Shown here piece after piece: positions 1-7,690 of a DNA stretch of 15,655 bases. The notes below the pieces were generated by a model. The model did not search any database. It was not told the origin of the DNA and saw only the letters and a list, made by a program, of their open reading frames with translations. The DNA lies in assembly GCA_047619685.1 (NCBI GenBank), contig JBLHLC010000064.1, positions 1 through 15,655 on the forward strand. The letters run 5' to 3'. Numbering within the stretch: the stretch's first letter is position 1; every line of letters begins with the position of its first letter. Made by a program: the position numbers and the translations under genes. The DNA comes from JABDJZ01 sp047619685 (GTDB lineage Bacteria > Bacteroidota > Rhodothermia > Rhodothermales > UBA10348).

Positions 1-267
1 AGTCGGGCCGTGAGGCAAGGCTTGAATCAGCAGCGCGTCGCCGTCGCAATCAACCTTGGCGCTAACGAAATCCAGGTGGTTGCCGCTACTCTCTCCCTTC
101 GTCCAGAGGCGCCCTCGAGACCGACTGTAGAAGGTCACTTTTCCAGTCTCGTTTGTCTTGTCCAGGGCCTCTCTGTTCATGTAGCCCAGCATGAGCACCG
201 CCCCTGTGCGCTGGTTCTGCACGATGGCTGGGACCAGGCCATTCCCTTTGTCAAAGTCAATTGTCAT
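1..267 (-). CDS. hisI: Phosphoribosyl-AMP cyclohydrolase HisI (or HisIE), 3' part missing
   Basis: Reading the minus strand from an ATG at 267 gives 89 uninterrupted codons that run off the left edge. The enzyme opens the purine ring of phosphoribosyl-AMP, the third step of histidine biosynthesis, in the cytoplasm. Visible family signatures are GYMNREAL (residues 28-35), the stretch TFYSRSRGRLWTKGE (45-59), GNHL (62-65) and the metal-binding DCDGD (73-77), which supplies the acidic ligands known from HisI structures. The later zinc-binding cysteines lie beyond the edge, so I cannot tell whether a HisE domain is fused behind it. Its ATG overlaps the hisF stop codon in an ATGA, so the two are almost certainly translationally coupled. 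The family match is unmistakable. Confidence 0.95.
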   Translation of the reverse strand, partial: MTIDFDKGNGLVPAIVQNQRTGAVLMLGYMNREALDKTNETGKVTFYSRSRGRLWTKGESSGNHLDFVSAKVDCDGDALLIQALPHGPT

Positions 268-1037
268 TGTAGGGGTTGACTGGGGAGCCGCACAGGGATC
301 CCGCGTGCATTCAGGTAGGCTTTCAGAATAGGCACGGGTATCTCGCCAAAGTGGAAAATTGACGCGGCAAGTGCGGCGTCCGCCTTTCCAGTGGAAAACA
401 CGTCAACAAAATGCTCCTCCGTGCCGGCCCCTCCGGAAGCGATCACCGGGACATTGACACTTTCGGATACAGCACGTGTGATATCCAGAGCAAATCCGGC
501 CTTGGTGCCGTCGTGATCCATGGAGGTGAGCAGTATCTCTCCGGCTCCGCGTTCGACGGCCTCTTTCACCCAGGCCAGGGTCTCGAGCTGAGTCGCTGTG
601 CGTCCCCCATGAGTGTGTACCACGGATCTGGCCCCGGTCGCCCGGGAGTCCACCGCCAGGACGATGCACTGGCTTCCAAACGCCCTGGCGAGGCCATCGA
701 TCAGCCCGGGATCGCGAACCGCCGCAGAGTTTATCGACACCTTGTCCGCACCCGCGTTCAAGAGCGTTTCCACGTGCGCGACGGCGCTTATCCCGCCGCC
801 GACGGTGAAGGGAATATTGATGGCCGCGGCAACCTCGGAAACGAGTTCGGCAAACGTCCGTCGTTCTTCCACGGTCGCGGTGATATCCAGGAAAACCAGC
901 TCATCCGCCAACTCTGTGGTGTATCGAACGGCGAGTTCGACAGGGTCCCCGGCGTCGCGGAGCCCTACGAAATTTACGCCTTTGACCGTCCGTCCGTCAC
1001 GGATATCCAGGCAGGGTATGATGCGCTTGGTAAGCAT
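264..1037 (-). CDS. hisF: Imidazole glycerol phosphate synthase, cyclase subunit HisF
   Basis: This 257-residue protein has the usual HisF length. HisF is the (beta/alpha)8-barrel cyclase that uses ammonia from HisH to turn PRFAR into imidazole glycerol phosphate and AICAR. The N-terminus, MLTKRIIPCLDIRDGRTVKG, is canonical. The two catalytic aspartates fall at the family's usual positions, Asp11 (PCLDI) and Asp130 (VLAVDSR). The phosphate-binding loops VGGGIS (79-84) and ASGGAGTEEH are also present. The start ATG at 1037 has a plausible GAGGT about 11 bases upstream. The gene follows the GNAT gene by 24 bases and overlaps hisI by four bases. No hisH, hisA or hisB is present in the window, so the rest of the pathway lies elsewhere or past the left edge. 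Confidence 0.98.
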   Translation of the reverse strand: MLTKRIIPCLDIRDGRTVKGVNFVGLRDAGDPVELAVRYTTELADELVFLDITATVEERRTFAELVSEVAAAINIPFTVGGGISAVAHVETLLNAGADKVSINSAAVRDPGLIDGLARAFGSQCIVLAVDSRATGARSVVHTHGGRTATQLETLAWVKEAVERGAGEILLTSMDHDGTKAGFALDITRAVSESVNVPVIASGGAGTEEHFVDVFSTGKADAALAASIFHFGEIPVPILKAYLNARGIPVRLPSQPLQ

Positions 1038-1061
1038 GGCGCGGCGTTACCTCGCCCCGCG

Positions 1062-1568
1062 TTATGCGTTCCCCTCGTCTCTCCCGGCCGGGCGCTCCAT
1101 GTAGAAACACGTTGGAGGCACCAAGTCTTCAGCCGGACGCTCCGCCGCCGCAAAACCCAGGCGGCGGTAAAACCTGACCCCTCCCTCGTTATCCGAGTTT
1201 ACGTTCAGACTGATAGTGCGGGCGCCCCCGGCTCGAGCTGCCGCGATCAGCTCTGCGATGAGGTCCTTGCCGATCCCCAGGCCGCGCATTTCGGGGTGGA
1301 CGATGAGGCGGGCAACATGGCCCCGATCCCGGGAACGGTAGAATATCTGTCCGAAGGCCACCAGCTCGCCGGCACGCAGCAGCGCAAAACTCGCCACCGT
1401 TGCAAACTTGATCTCGCGCTCCATCCGGAGCCTATCCACGGGAAAGGTCACATTATGGCCGGACCAGGTATCGCATTCGGCCTGACTCTTGGGCCAAGAT
1501 GCCAGAATATCCAGATGTTCTGCCTGGGCCGGGACCAGGCGGAAAGAATCAGTGGCTCCCATGCTCAC
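1062..1568 (-). CDS. GNAT family N-acetyltransferase
   Basis: This is a 168-residue single-domain acetyltransferase of the GNAT fold. The acetyl-CoA pyrophosphate loop (motif A) is seen as RLIVHPEMRGLGIGKDLI at roughly residues 86-103, with the signature RGLGIG. Motif B is visible as LNVNSDNEGGVRFYRRLGF, where the Asn and the FYRRLGF segment are typical. GNAT enzymes move acetyl from acetyl-CoA to an amine, but nothing here identifies the acceptor. Two starts are possible: GTG at 1568 or ATG at 1562. Both lie inside the 3' end of the upstream SnoaL-like gene (20- or 14-base overlap), which argues for translational coupling. The gene sits 24 bases ahead of hisF and probably shares its transcript; that does not prove a role in histidine synthesis. 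Confidence 0.9.
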   Translation of the reverse strand: MSMGATDSFRLVPAQAEHLDILASWPKSQAECDTWSGHNVTFPVDRLRMEREIKFATVASFALLRAGELVAFGQIFYRSRDRGHVARLIVHPEMRGLGIGKDLIAELIAAARAGGARTISLNVNSDNEGGVRFYRRLGFAAAERPAEDLVPPTCFYMERPAGRDEGNA

Positions 1569-2022
1569 GAATCAGGGCTACGAAGGCGCGCGCGAGTTCG
1601 TTGGGGACGGGAACGGTCAGGTTGTACTGGGTGATCTTCCACTCCCCCGCGGTGAGTACGAGGACCCCGGTTCCTCTGGTCAGGCCCATGTTCTCGTTGG
1701 TAAGGGCCTCGTCAAACCAGGCCACATTGCCATCGGGCGAGAACGCGATGTTCCGCTCCTGCATGTGATACGTCCAGGCCGTTCCTTCCTCGAACCGGGC
1801 CTTAGTGTAGCTCTTGAACTGGTCGATGGGCCACCGCTCCGTGGCATCGGTGCCCAAAAACACGGCGTTCTCCGCGTAGAGACTGAAATAGCCCTCGAAG
1901 TTCGCCTCAGATGCCGCGGTGTGGAGTGCATCCAGAACGGCGGAGACACGCTCAGTCGGGCTTTGGGCGCTGGCCATGAGCGGGGTTAGAGCAAGAGCCA
2001 GAATCAGAAATCGACGACGCAT
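1549..2022 (-). CDS. Secreted SnoaL/DUF4440-like (NTF2-fold) protein
   Basis: I place the start at the ATG at 2022, giving 157 residues that begin with a clear Sec signal peptide (MRRRFLILALALTPLMASAQ, cleavage probably after ASA). The open frame extends upstream to 2316, but that extension lacks family character and runs across the divergent gene. The mature part has the pattern of a SnoaL/DUF4440 NTF2-like domain: a helical start (VSAVLDALHTAASEANFEGYFSLY), then ENAVFLGTDATERW, YTKARF and the strand-rich end FDEALTNEN and GEWKITQYNLTVPVP. Members range from isomerases to non-catalytic ligand binders, so no reaction can be assigned. Export to the periplasm is likely. It overlaps the GNAT gene and is the first gene of the minus-strand run leading into hisF-hisI. 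Confidence 0.82.
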   Translation of the reverse strand: MRRRFLILALALTPLMASAQSPTERVSAVLDALHTAASEANFEGYFSLYAENAVFLGTDATERWPIDQFKSYTKARFEEGTAWTYHMQERNIAFSPDGNVAWFDEALTNENMGLTRGTGVLVLTAGEWKITQYNLTVPVPNELARAFVALIREHGSH

Positions 2023-2080
2023 GGGAATAGACGCTATGGGGTGAGTCCCGAGAATGTAGCGCCGGGTGGTATGTTTGTAC
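2023..2080. promoter_or_regulatory. Divergent intergenic spacer (SnoaL-like / molybdoenzyme)
   Basis: These 58 bases separate the starts of two divergently read genes, so both promoters must lie here or inside the opposing gene. I see no convincing -35/-10 pair and no strong Shine-Dalgarno for either start; GGGTGG lies about 12 bases before the plus-strand ATG at 2081. The assignment as a promoter region rests on gene arrangement only. Confidence 0.4.
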
Positions 2081-4264
2081 ATGGCTAACCCAAGACCCGG
2101 CGGCGGATGGCCTGCCGTCGCATACTCCCTACGAAAGGCCCGAGAGGCCGGTGGTGTCAGAAAACTCTGGCGCGCCATGCGGTCCCGCAACGCCTGCAAG
2201 ACCTGCGCCGTTGGAATGGGCGGCCAGAAGGGAGGCATGGTGAACGAGGCCGGCAGCTTTCCTGAGCTCTGCAAGAAGAGTCTCCAGGCCATGGTTGCTG
2301 ACCTGCAGCCCGCCATCCCGACGGACTTCTGGCATCGTTTCCCCGTCGGTCGCCTCCGCCAGTTGTCTCCGAGAGAGCTGGAAAACTCGGGACGCCTCGC
2401 GCATCCGGTACTCTACACCAGAGAGAGCGGGCGGTATCAACCCATCGACTGGGACGAGGCAATGGACCTTGCGGCAGGCACGCTCCGCAAGACCGATCCC
2501 GACGAGACATTCTGGTACTTCAGCGGGCGCAGCAGCAACGAAGCCGGATTCCTGCTGCAGCTTTTTGCCCGTCTTTTCGGGACCAACCACGTCAACAACT
2601 GCTCGTACTACTGCCATCAAGCCAGCGGTGCGGGACTCTCCAGTTCGATCGGCACTGGCACGGCCACCGTTGTCCTGGAAGACATCGAAAAGGCGGACCT
2701 GGTGTTCCTGATCGGGGCAAACCCGGCCAGCAATCATCCAAGGCTGATCGAAAGCCTGCGGCAGGTTCGAGCACGCGGGGGCGATGTCATCGTAATCAAC
2801 CCGCTTCGCGAGCCGGGACTGGAGCGATTCCACGTTCCGAGCAGGCCACTCAGCTTATTGTTTGGATCGGAGATCGCCTCCTGGTTTATCCAGCCGCATG
2901 TGGGCGGAGACCTGGCGCTCCTGACCGCCCTGGCGAAACGAATCCTCGAACTCGGCGCGCAAGACCCGGACTTCCTGGGCGTGCGCGTTTCAGGCTGGCA
3001 TGCCTTCGCCAACGCCCTTGAGACCCAGTCCTGGGATGAGCTTTGCGCGGCGGCGGGGGTGGACAAGGCCACCATTGATCGCGCGGCTGAGCGGTACGCG
3101 GCATCCGAGAGGACCATTTTTGCCTGGGCGATGGGCATCACTCACCACGCGACCGGTGTGCAAAATGTCCAGGCGATAGCCAATCTGGCCCTGATCCGCG
3201 GGATGGTCGGAAAACCTGGCGCCGGACTCATGCCGATCCGAGGGCATTCCAATGTCCAAGGAATGGGCTCCGTTGGCGTCACGCCAAAGCTCAAGAAAGC
3301 GGTCTTTGACGCGCTGGAAGAACGGTTGGACGTCAAACTCCCCTCGACGACCGGTATGGACACGATGGCCTGCATGGAGGCGTCCGCCGCCGGAAAAATG
3401 CGCGTCGGCTTTTGCCTGGGCGGCAACCTCTACGGCTCCAACCCCGATGCCACCTTTGCAGCCGCGGCTCTGCGTGAACTGGACCTTGCGGTGTACATGA
3501 GCACCACCCTGAATACCGGCCACGCCTGGGGCCTGGGCAAGCAGACACTCATCCTGCCCGTCCTCGCGCGGGATGAGGAGCCCGAACCCACCACGCAGGA
3601 GTCCATGTTCAGCTACGTGCGAATGAGCGACGGCGGACCAAGCCGGTTGGAGGGACCGCGGTCTGAAATCGCCGTCATCGCAGACCTTGCCGAAAGGGTC
3701 CTCGGGGAAGACAGCCCGGTGGACTTCGCGCGTATGCGCGCGACCCGAAACATCCGATCCACCATTGCCGCCGTCATTCCGGGGTACGCCGCGCTTTCGG
3801 AGATGGACCGGACGCGTGAGGAATTCCATATCGAAGGCCGGACCCTCCATACACCGGTATTCCCTACCGATAGCGGCCTTGCGCGCATGCATGTCCACTC
3901 CGTCGCGGGGCCTCGCACGCTCGAAGCTGGCGAAAGCAGGCTCATGACGATCCGAAGCGAAGGTCAGTTCAACACAGTCGTCTATGAGGAAGAAGACCTG
4001 TATCGCGGCATCCGCGCGAGAGACGTCATCCTCATGCACCCGGCGGACGTTTCGGCAGCGGGGCTCAAGCAGGGAGACCGCGTGGCGGTGCACGGACCAG
4101 CAGGCTCTCTATTTCCCATCACGGTCGAAGAGTTTGAACGCATTCGTCCCGGTAGTTCGGCCATGTACTTCCCCGAAGCCAACCGCCTGCTGAGTCGCGA
4201 GGTTGACCCAACCAGCCGCACCCCGGCCTTCAAGGGCGCAATCATCAAAGTCGAAAAATCATGA
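2081..4264 (+). CDS. FdhF/YdeP-family molybdopterin oxidoreductase
   Basis: This 727-residue protein belongs to the molybdopterin-guanine-dinucleotide oxidoreductase superfamily and resembles the YdeP/FdhF-like branch (the E. coli YdeP protein is about 760 residues). I chose the ATG at 2081; an in-frame GTG at 2066 would add five residues. Near the N-terminus is NACKTCAVGMGGQKGGMVNE with Cys39 and Cys42, and Cys64 follows in FPELCKKS. These are possible Fe-S ligands, but fewer than the CxxCxxxC-x(n)-C set of formate dehydrogenase. The segment YYCHQASGAGL places Cys178 where formate dehydrogenases carry the Mo-coordinating Sec/Cys. GANPASNHP, VINPLREPG and HTPVFPTDSG fit cofactor-binding domains, and the C-terminal RDVILMHPADVSAAGLKQGDRVAV is a typical molydopterin dinucleotide-binding domain. 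There is no Tat signal, so it is probably cytoplasmic. The substrate is unknown; YdeP homologues are usually linked to acid or redox stress. The stop overlaps the next start in an ATGA. Confidence 0.92.
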   Translation: MANPRPGGGWPAVAYSLRKAREAGGVRKLWRAMRSRNACKTCAVGMGGQKGGMVNEAGSFPELCKKSLQAMVADLQPAIPTDFWHRFPVGRLRQLSPRELENSGRLAHPVLYTRESGRYQPIDWDEAMDLAAGTLRKTDPDETFWYFSGRSSNEAGFLLQLFARLFGTNHVNNCSYYCHQASGAGLSSSIGTGTATVVLEDIEKADLVFLIGANPASNHPRLIESLRQVRARGGDVIVINPLREPGLERFHVPSRPLSLLFGSEIASWFIQPHVGGDLALLTALAKRILELGAQDPDFLGVRVSGWHAFANALETQSWDELCAAAGVDKATIDRAAERYAASERTIFAWAMGITHHATGVQNVQAIANLALIRGMVGKPGAGLMPIRGHSNVQGMGSVGVTPKLKKAVFDALEERLDVKLPSTTGMDTMACMEASAAGKMRVGFCLGGNLYGSNPDATFAAAALRELDLAVYMSTTLNTGHAWGLGKQTLILPVLARDEEPEPTTQESMFSYVRMSDGGPSRLEGPRSEIAVIADLAERVLGEDSPVDFARMRATRNIRSTIAAVIPGYAALSEMDRTREEFHIEGRTLHTPVFPTDSGLARMHVHSVAGPRTLEAGESRLMTIRSEGQFNTVVYEEEDLYRGIRARDVILMHPADVSAAGLKQGDRVAVHGPAGSLFPITVEEFERIRPGSSAMYFPEANRLLSREVDPTSRTPAFKGAIIKVEKS

Positions 4265-5685
4265 CTCCATCTCTGCTGAATCGACCCGGCCGAAATCGGA
4301 TATCGATGCTGGGGGTGATGGTTGTGAGCCTGATCTTGCTCACCGGTTGCGAGGCGCCAGATCAAGCCCAGCCAACAGGTCTTTCTGAGCGCCCCGTCCG
4401 TGGCCTTTTCCGCCCCTCGGCTGCCGAGCTCGACACGCGTCGATCGGCGCTTATGCAGGCTCACCCGGATGGTCTGATCCTGTTTGCGGCGAACGCTCAG
4501 GAAAAGACAATGGAGCAACCGGCATGGATTCAGGATCCGTCCTTTCAGTACTTCGCGGGATTGGCTGACGTGCCGGGCGCCATCGTCGTGGTGGATGCTC
4601 CGGCCCAGCGGACAGTCCTTTTTGTGCCTCCCGCACCTTCATCCTTCGGCATTCCCATCGGTGCCCTCAGCGTGGAAGAACACCCAGAATTGGCGGCTGG
4701 CGGAGACTTCAGCGAGGTCCTTCCAAACAGCCGCTTTGTGGCTTGGATGACCACGCGACTCGCGGAGGTGGGCCAACGGCTCTACCTGGATGCGCCCCGG
4801 CGGGCCATCCACGGCGGAACGCCCTCAGGAATGGTGCCGGTTCAGGGTACGCACGCCCTTTGGGAAGCCAGCCTGCGCGAGGCCCTTCCGAAAGCCCGCT
4901 TGTATAGTGCTGCGGAAATCGCTCGGCAATTGAGGTGGGTAAAATCTGAGGGAGAGGTCGCGGAGTTGAGGCTCAACGCCATCGCGACGGCCCAGGCCCT
5001 GACGGCGGGCATGCGAGCGGTTGGGCCCGGCGTGCCCCAGCGATTGGCGGAGGCCGCCGTCGTGTCCGGTTGCCTGGAAGCGGGCGCGAACGGGCCTTCG
5101 TTTTGGCCCTGGATGATGTCTGGCCCTAACGCCGGAATCGGGAACGTGGTCCGGTCGTTTTTTGACTACGGGCACATCAACCGACGAATGCAGGCGGGCG
5201 AGGTCGTACGCGCAGACGTCGGGTGTATGGGCGGCGGTTACGGTGGCGATGTGGGCCGGACCGTTCCGGTGGATGCCAGTTTCTCCACCCGGCAGGCCCA
5301 GATATGGGACCTCCTGGTCACGGGCTACCTGGCGGGCGTGGCGGCCATGGCACCCGGCCTCGCACTGGATGATGTGCGTGAGGCGAGCCGAAAAGGCATT
5401 GAGCAGGCCGCTCTGGAAAACTCGGACCTGAAGTCTTTGGCGGATGCCATGAACCTACCCTCAGGAGTGAGCTGGCACATTCACGGCGTGGGTATCGAAA
5501 GTGGAGAGACCGCAGGAGGTGACCTTGCCGAAGGTGTGGTGCTTGCCTACGAGCCGATGTTTGTGAGCGGAGGCGACGCGTTTTACCTGGAAGACATGAT
5601 CCTGATCACCGCCACAGGATCGGAGGTGCTCTCCAAGGGTCTACCGTATTCGGCGGAAGAAATGAAGGCCTTCCTCAAGGATTAA
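4261..5685 (+). CDS. Lipoprotein M24 peptidase (Xaa-Pro aminopeptidase-like)
   Basis: The 474-residue product has a basic N-region followed by a hydrophobic stretch ending in the lipobox LLTGC, so it is probably a lipoprotein anchored at Cys30. An aminopeptidase P N-terminal-like domain covers roughly residues 45-210 and the 'pita-bread' M24 domain roughly 220-465. All five dinuclear metal ligands can be placed: Asp319 (RADVG), Asp330 (GGDVGRT, the expected 11 residues on), His408 (HIHGVG), Glu431 (AYEPMF) and Glu444 (YLEDMIL). It should therefore be active, removing N-terminal residues that precede proline, outside the inner membrane. The start ATG at 4261 overlaps the molybdoenzyme stop; a second in-frame ATG at 4306 would leave a very short n-region. 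Pairing with a molybdoenzyme is unusual and may reflect only shared expression. Confidence 0.93.
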   Translation: MTPSLLNRPGRNRISMLGVMVVSLILLTGCEAPDQAQPTGLSERPVRGLFRPSAAELDTRRSALMQAHPDGLILFAANAQEKTMEQPAWIQDPSFQYFAGLADVPGAIVVVDAPAQRTVLFVPPAPSSFGIPIGALSVEEHPELAAGGDFSEVLPNSRFVAWMTTRLAEVGQRLYLDAPRRAIHGGTPSGMVPVQGTHALWEASLREALPKARLYSAAEIARQLRWVKSEGEVAELRLNAIATAQALTAGMRAVGPGVPQRLAEAAVVSGCLEAGANGPSFWPWMMSGPNAGIGNVVRSFFDYGHINRRMQAGEVVRADVGCMGGGYGGDVGRTVPVDASFSTRQAQIWDLLVTGYLAGVAAMAPGLALDDVREASRKGIEQAALENSDLKSLADAMNLPSGVSWHIHGVGIESGETAGGDLAEGVVLAYEPMFVSGGDAFYLEDMILITATGSEVLSKGLPYSAEEMKAFLKD

Positions 5686-5691
5686 AGGCTA

Positions 5692-5716
5692 GCCCCCGGC
5701 TGACGGGGTGCGGGGC
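5692..5716. terminator. Candidate bidirectional terminator between convergent genes
   Basis: Only 32 bases separate the convergent stops. They contain a GC-rich inverted repeat, CCCCG (5694-5698) and CGGGG (5704-5708) around a five-base loop. Read on the minus strand it is followed after the GGGGGCTAGCC stretch by TTTAAT, a weak U-tract. The arrangement suits a shared terminator, but the U-tract is poor in both directions. Confidence 0.4.
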
Positions 5717-5717
5717 C

Positions 5718-7010
5718 TCAAGGTCGCTCACTGCTGCGCTCGTTCGCTTGCAACTCGTCGTGGCTTCTGCCGAGGCGGAAGGCCACGACCGCCCACACAC
5801 CCGCGACCGGTGCAGCTACGAGGGCAATCGCCCCGAGAGAGAGTCCGACCGCAGCCAACCCCGAGTAAACCCAACCACTGACCAGATCTCCGCCGCGGTA
5901 AACCGCCGCGTCCAGGAAGGCCTTGGTTTGGTACTTCTCCTCCCGCCCAATGATGGTAAAGAGTACCTCGCGCGCGGGTTTGGCCAGACCGTATCGGCCG
6001 GCGCGGTACAACACCTGGAGAACCACGAGCACGGTCAGCGTTGGGAACAGACCCATGCCAATAAAACCGAGCGCGGTTACGGCCGGGAGAAACACCAGCG
6101 AAGCCGCGAGTCCGATCCACTTGATGATGCGGGCAGTCACGAAGAGCTGCAGCAGCGTAGTGACGATGTTTACGACCAGATCGATCTTGGCATAAAACGC
6201 GGTTCTGGCAGTGCGGTCGTCCGCAAATGCATCGGCAATCAGATCTGCCTGCAGGAAATAGAGAACGGTGGAGGCGAAGGTCATCAGGAGGATGAAGAGC
6301 ATGATGCCCTGCAGATACCCGGAACGCGCCACCGCACGCATCCCACTCAACGCGTTTCCGGTCAACGGTTTGTCCCTCCTGGCGTCAGGAGCGCTGCCCC
6401 GACCCACGTTGTCCCGATTCAGAACAACCACGCACCAGCTTGCTATCTCAAGCGGAACACACGCAGCCAGGAGAAGCCCGAACTCGGGGAGGTAACCCGC
6501 CAGGAATGCAGAGATACTCGACCCGACTATGGCCCCGGCGGACGCGCCAAATGCGATAAACGGGTATAGCCTCTTGGCCTGTTCGCTTTTGAAAAGGTCG
6601 GCAAAAAAGCCCCAGTAGACCGTCACCGCGAAAAGGGCAAAAACGCTCGCCCAGACGTAGAAAAAGCGATCAATCCACGGCCTGAGCGAGTCAGGGAGCA
6701 GCACCAGGGCCGCATAGAATCCCAGCAGATTCAGAAGAAAGAACCGGTTGACCAGGGGCACGAAACGCCCACGAGCGACACGCGTGGTCAACCAGGAATA
6801 CGCCGCCACGGCTGCCAGCATGACGAAAAAAACGGCCGTCCAGATGATCTGGAGATTTCCGCGGTCAGCGGACGAGATCTCATCGCGAACGGGGCGCAGA
6901 ATGTAATACGCCGTGAAGATGCAGAAGCCGTACAACGTAGCCCAGATCAGGGCCTTGATCTCATCGTCACGGACGGGTACGAGTCGCCTGAAGGGGCTGG
7001 TCGAAGTCAT
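5718..7010 (-). CDS. ATP/ADP carrier-like (NTP/NDP exchange-type) membrane transporter
   Basis: This is a 430-residue polytopic membrane protein with about 12 hydrophobic segments, at approximate residues 18-40, 54-74, 86-106, 117-137, 147-172, 177-197, 231-254, 276-297, two between 303 and 340, and two between 385 and 425. The opening FCIFTAYYILRPVRDEI resembles the first helix of the Tlc/Npt nucleotide-carrier group, and AKRLYPFIAFGASAGAIVGS is typical of its non-parasitic bacterial relatives. True Tlc proteins exchange ATP for ADP in obligate intracellular bacteria. Free-living relatives have no established substrate, so the nucleotide link is by homology only, and a generic MFS label is the fallback. 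It starts three bases after the stop of the thioredoxin-like gene and is surely co-transcribed with it. Confidence 0.82.
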   Translation of the reverse strand: MTSTSPFRRLVPVRDDEIKALIWATLYGFCIFTAYYILRPVRDEISSADRGNLQIIWTAVFFVMLAAVAAYSWLTTRVARGRFVPLVNRFFLLNLLGFYAALVLLPDSLRPWIDRFFYVWASVFALFAVTVYWGFFADLFKSEQAKRLYPFIAFGASAGAIVGSSISAFLAGYLPEFGLLLAACVPLEIASWCVVVLNRDNVGRGSAPDARRDKPLTGNALSGMRAVARSGYLQGIMLFILLMTFASTVLYFLQADLIADAFADDRTARTAFYAKIDLVVNIVTTLLQLFVTARIIKWIGLAASLVFLPAVTALGFIGMGLFPTLTVLVVLQVLYRAGRYGLAKPAREVLFTIIGREEKYQTKAFLDAAVYRGGDLVSGWVYSGLAAVGLSLGAIALVAAPVAGVWAVVAFRLGRSHDELQANERSSERP

Positions 7011-7013
7011 GGT

Positions 7014-7607
7014 CTAGTCCTGACTGGTGGCTGCTTCTTCCATCAGCGAAACGACTTCCTCGATCGTCGTGCGACCCAGATCCTGGTCATACCACGCAAA
7101 CTTCTCCTTCAGGAACTGAGCGGAGCCCAGCTGATTTTTATTGGCCAGCGCCCACTCCTGAAGCGGCGCGGGGCGTTCGATGAAAGCGCCAACCTCGTCG
7201 AATTGTGCATCCAACAGGATCACCGTCGGCGTCGCTCCACGTCCGTCCGGCGTGGGGTGTGAGTCCATGATGGCGTCGCCGAATCGTGGGTGTACAATCC
7301 GCATGTCCACGCCTTCCAGTTCATTGACGAGGCTGGCCAGAAAGGGTATAGTGTTCGCAGAATCACTGCAGCCGTCCACCGCTACCGCGAGCAGGTGCCA
7401 CGTGCCTGGCACCGCAGCGGCCCGTTCCAGCAGGTCGGCCGGCACCTGGGCCTTCTCTGTGTTGGCGTGCCACATCTCCTTTCGGCGATCGGCCTCTTCC
7501 AGAAATACCTCATACGTCTGGCCGGACTCGAAGAGTTCGCGGAAGGTATCCGTGCCGGAGGCAGCGGTAAGCGCAAAGAGAAGCAGGGATGCGGTCAGTA
7601 GTCTCAT
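7014..7607 (-). CDS. Exported thioredoxin-fold protein with CxxS motif
   Basis: The 197-residue product begins with a short Sec signal peptide (MRLLTASLLLFALTAASG). The mature part resembles the thioredoxin family typified by Pfam Thioredoxin_9: GTWHLLAVAVDGCSDSANTIPFL carries the active-site region with Cys80 and Ser83, so the motif is monothiol CxxS rather than CxxC. ATPTVILLD supplies the expected cis-proline and following strand, and GAFIERPAPLQEW matches the family's conserved C-terminal part. Monothiol members more often isomerise or deglutathionylate than oxidise, but no activity is proven. It is the first gene of a two-gene unit with the downstream transporter, three bases away, and is divergent from the SDR gene. 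Export places it in the periplasm. Confidence 0.8.
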   Translation of the reverse strand: MRLLTASLLLFALTAASGTDTFRELFESGQTYEVFLEEADRRKEMWHANTEKAQVPADLLERAAAVPGTWHLLAVAVDGCSDSANTIPFLASLVNELEGVDMRIVHPRFGDAIMDSHPTPDGRGATPTVILLDAQFDEVGAFIERPAPLQEWALANKNQLGSAQFLKEKFAWYDQDLGRTTIEEVVSLMEEAATSQD

Positions 7608-7690
7608 CAGTATCGGGCTGTTGGGCTCAAACTAGACGTTCCCAAGCATTGCCAAAAGTCGCATATTGAACCCCGGCAAACCATCAGACC
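7608..7690. promoter_or_regulatory. Divergent promoter region (thioredoxin-like / SDR)
   Basis: These 83 bases lie between two divergent starts. On the plus strand TTCCCA (7639-7644) and CATATT (7662-7667) are 17 bases apart and each matches the sigma-70 consensus at four of six positions, which would put the transcript start around 7674. No Shine-Dalgarno precedes either start. The assignment is weak beyond the arrangement of the genes. Confidence 0.35.

Noticed and set aside
411..1634. 407-codon plus-strand open frame
   Set aside because: It is antisense to hisF and the GNAT gene, both certain, and the translation shows no family character. It is a high-GC shadow.
2023..2316. N-terminal extension of the SnoaL-like gene
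   Set aside because: The extra 98 residues would place the signal peptide in mid-protein and overlap the divergent molybdoenzyme gene; the ATG at 2022 starts exactly at the signal peptide.
2990..4093. 367-codon minus-strand open frame
   Set aside because: Antisense to the molybdoenzyme and without recognisable features.
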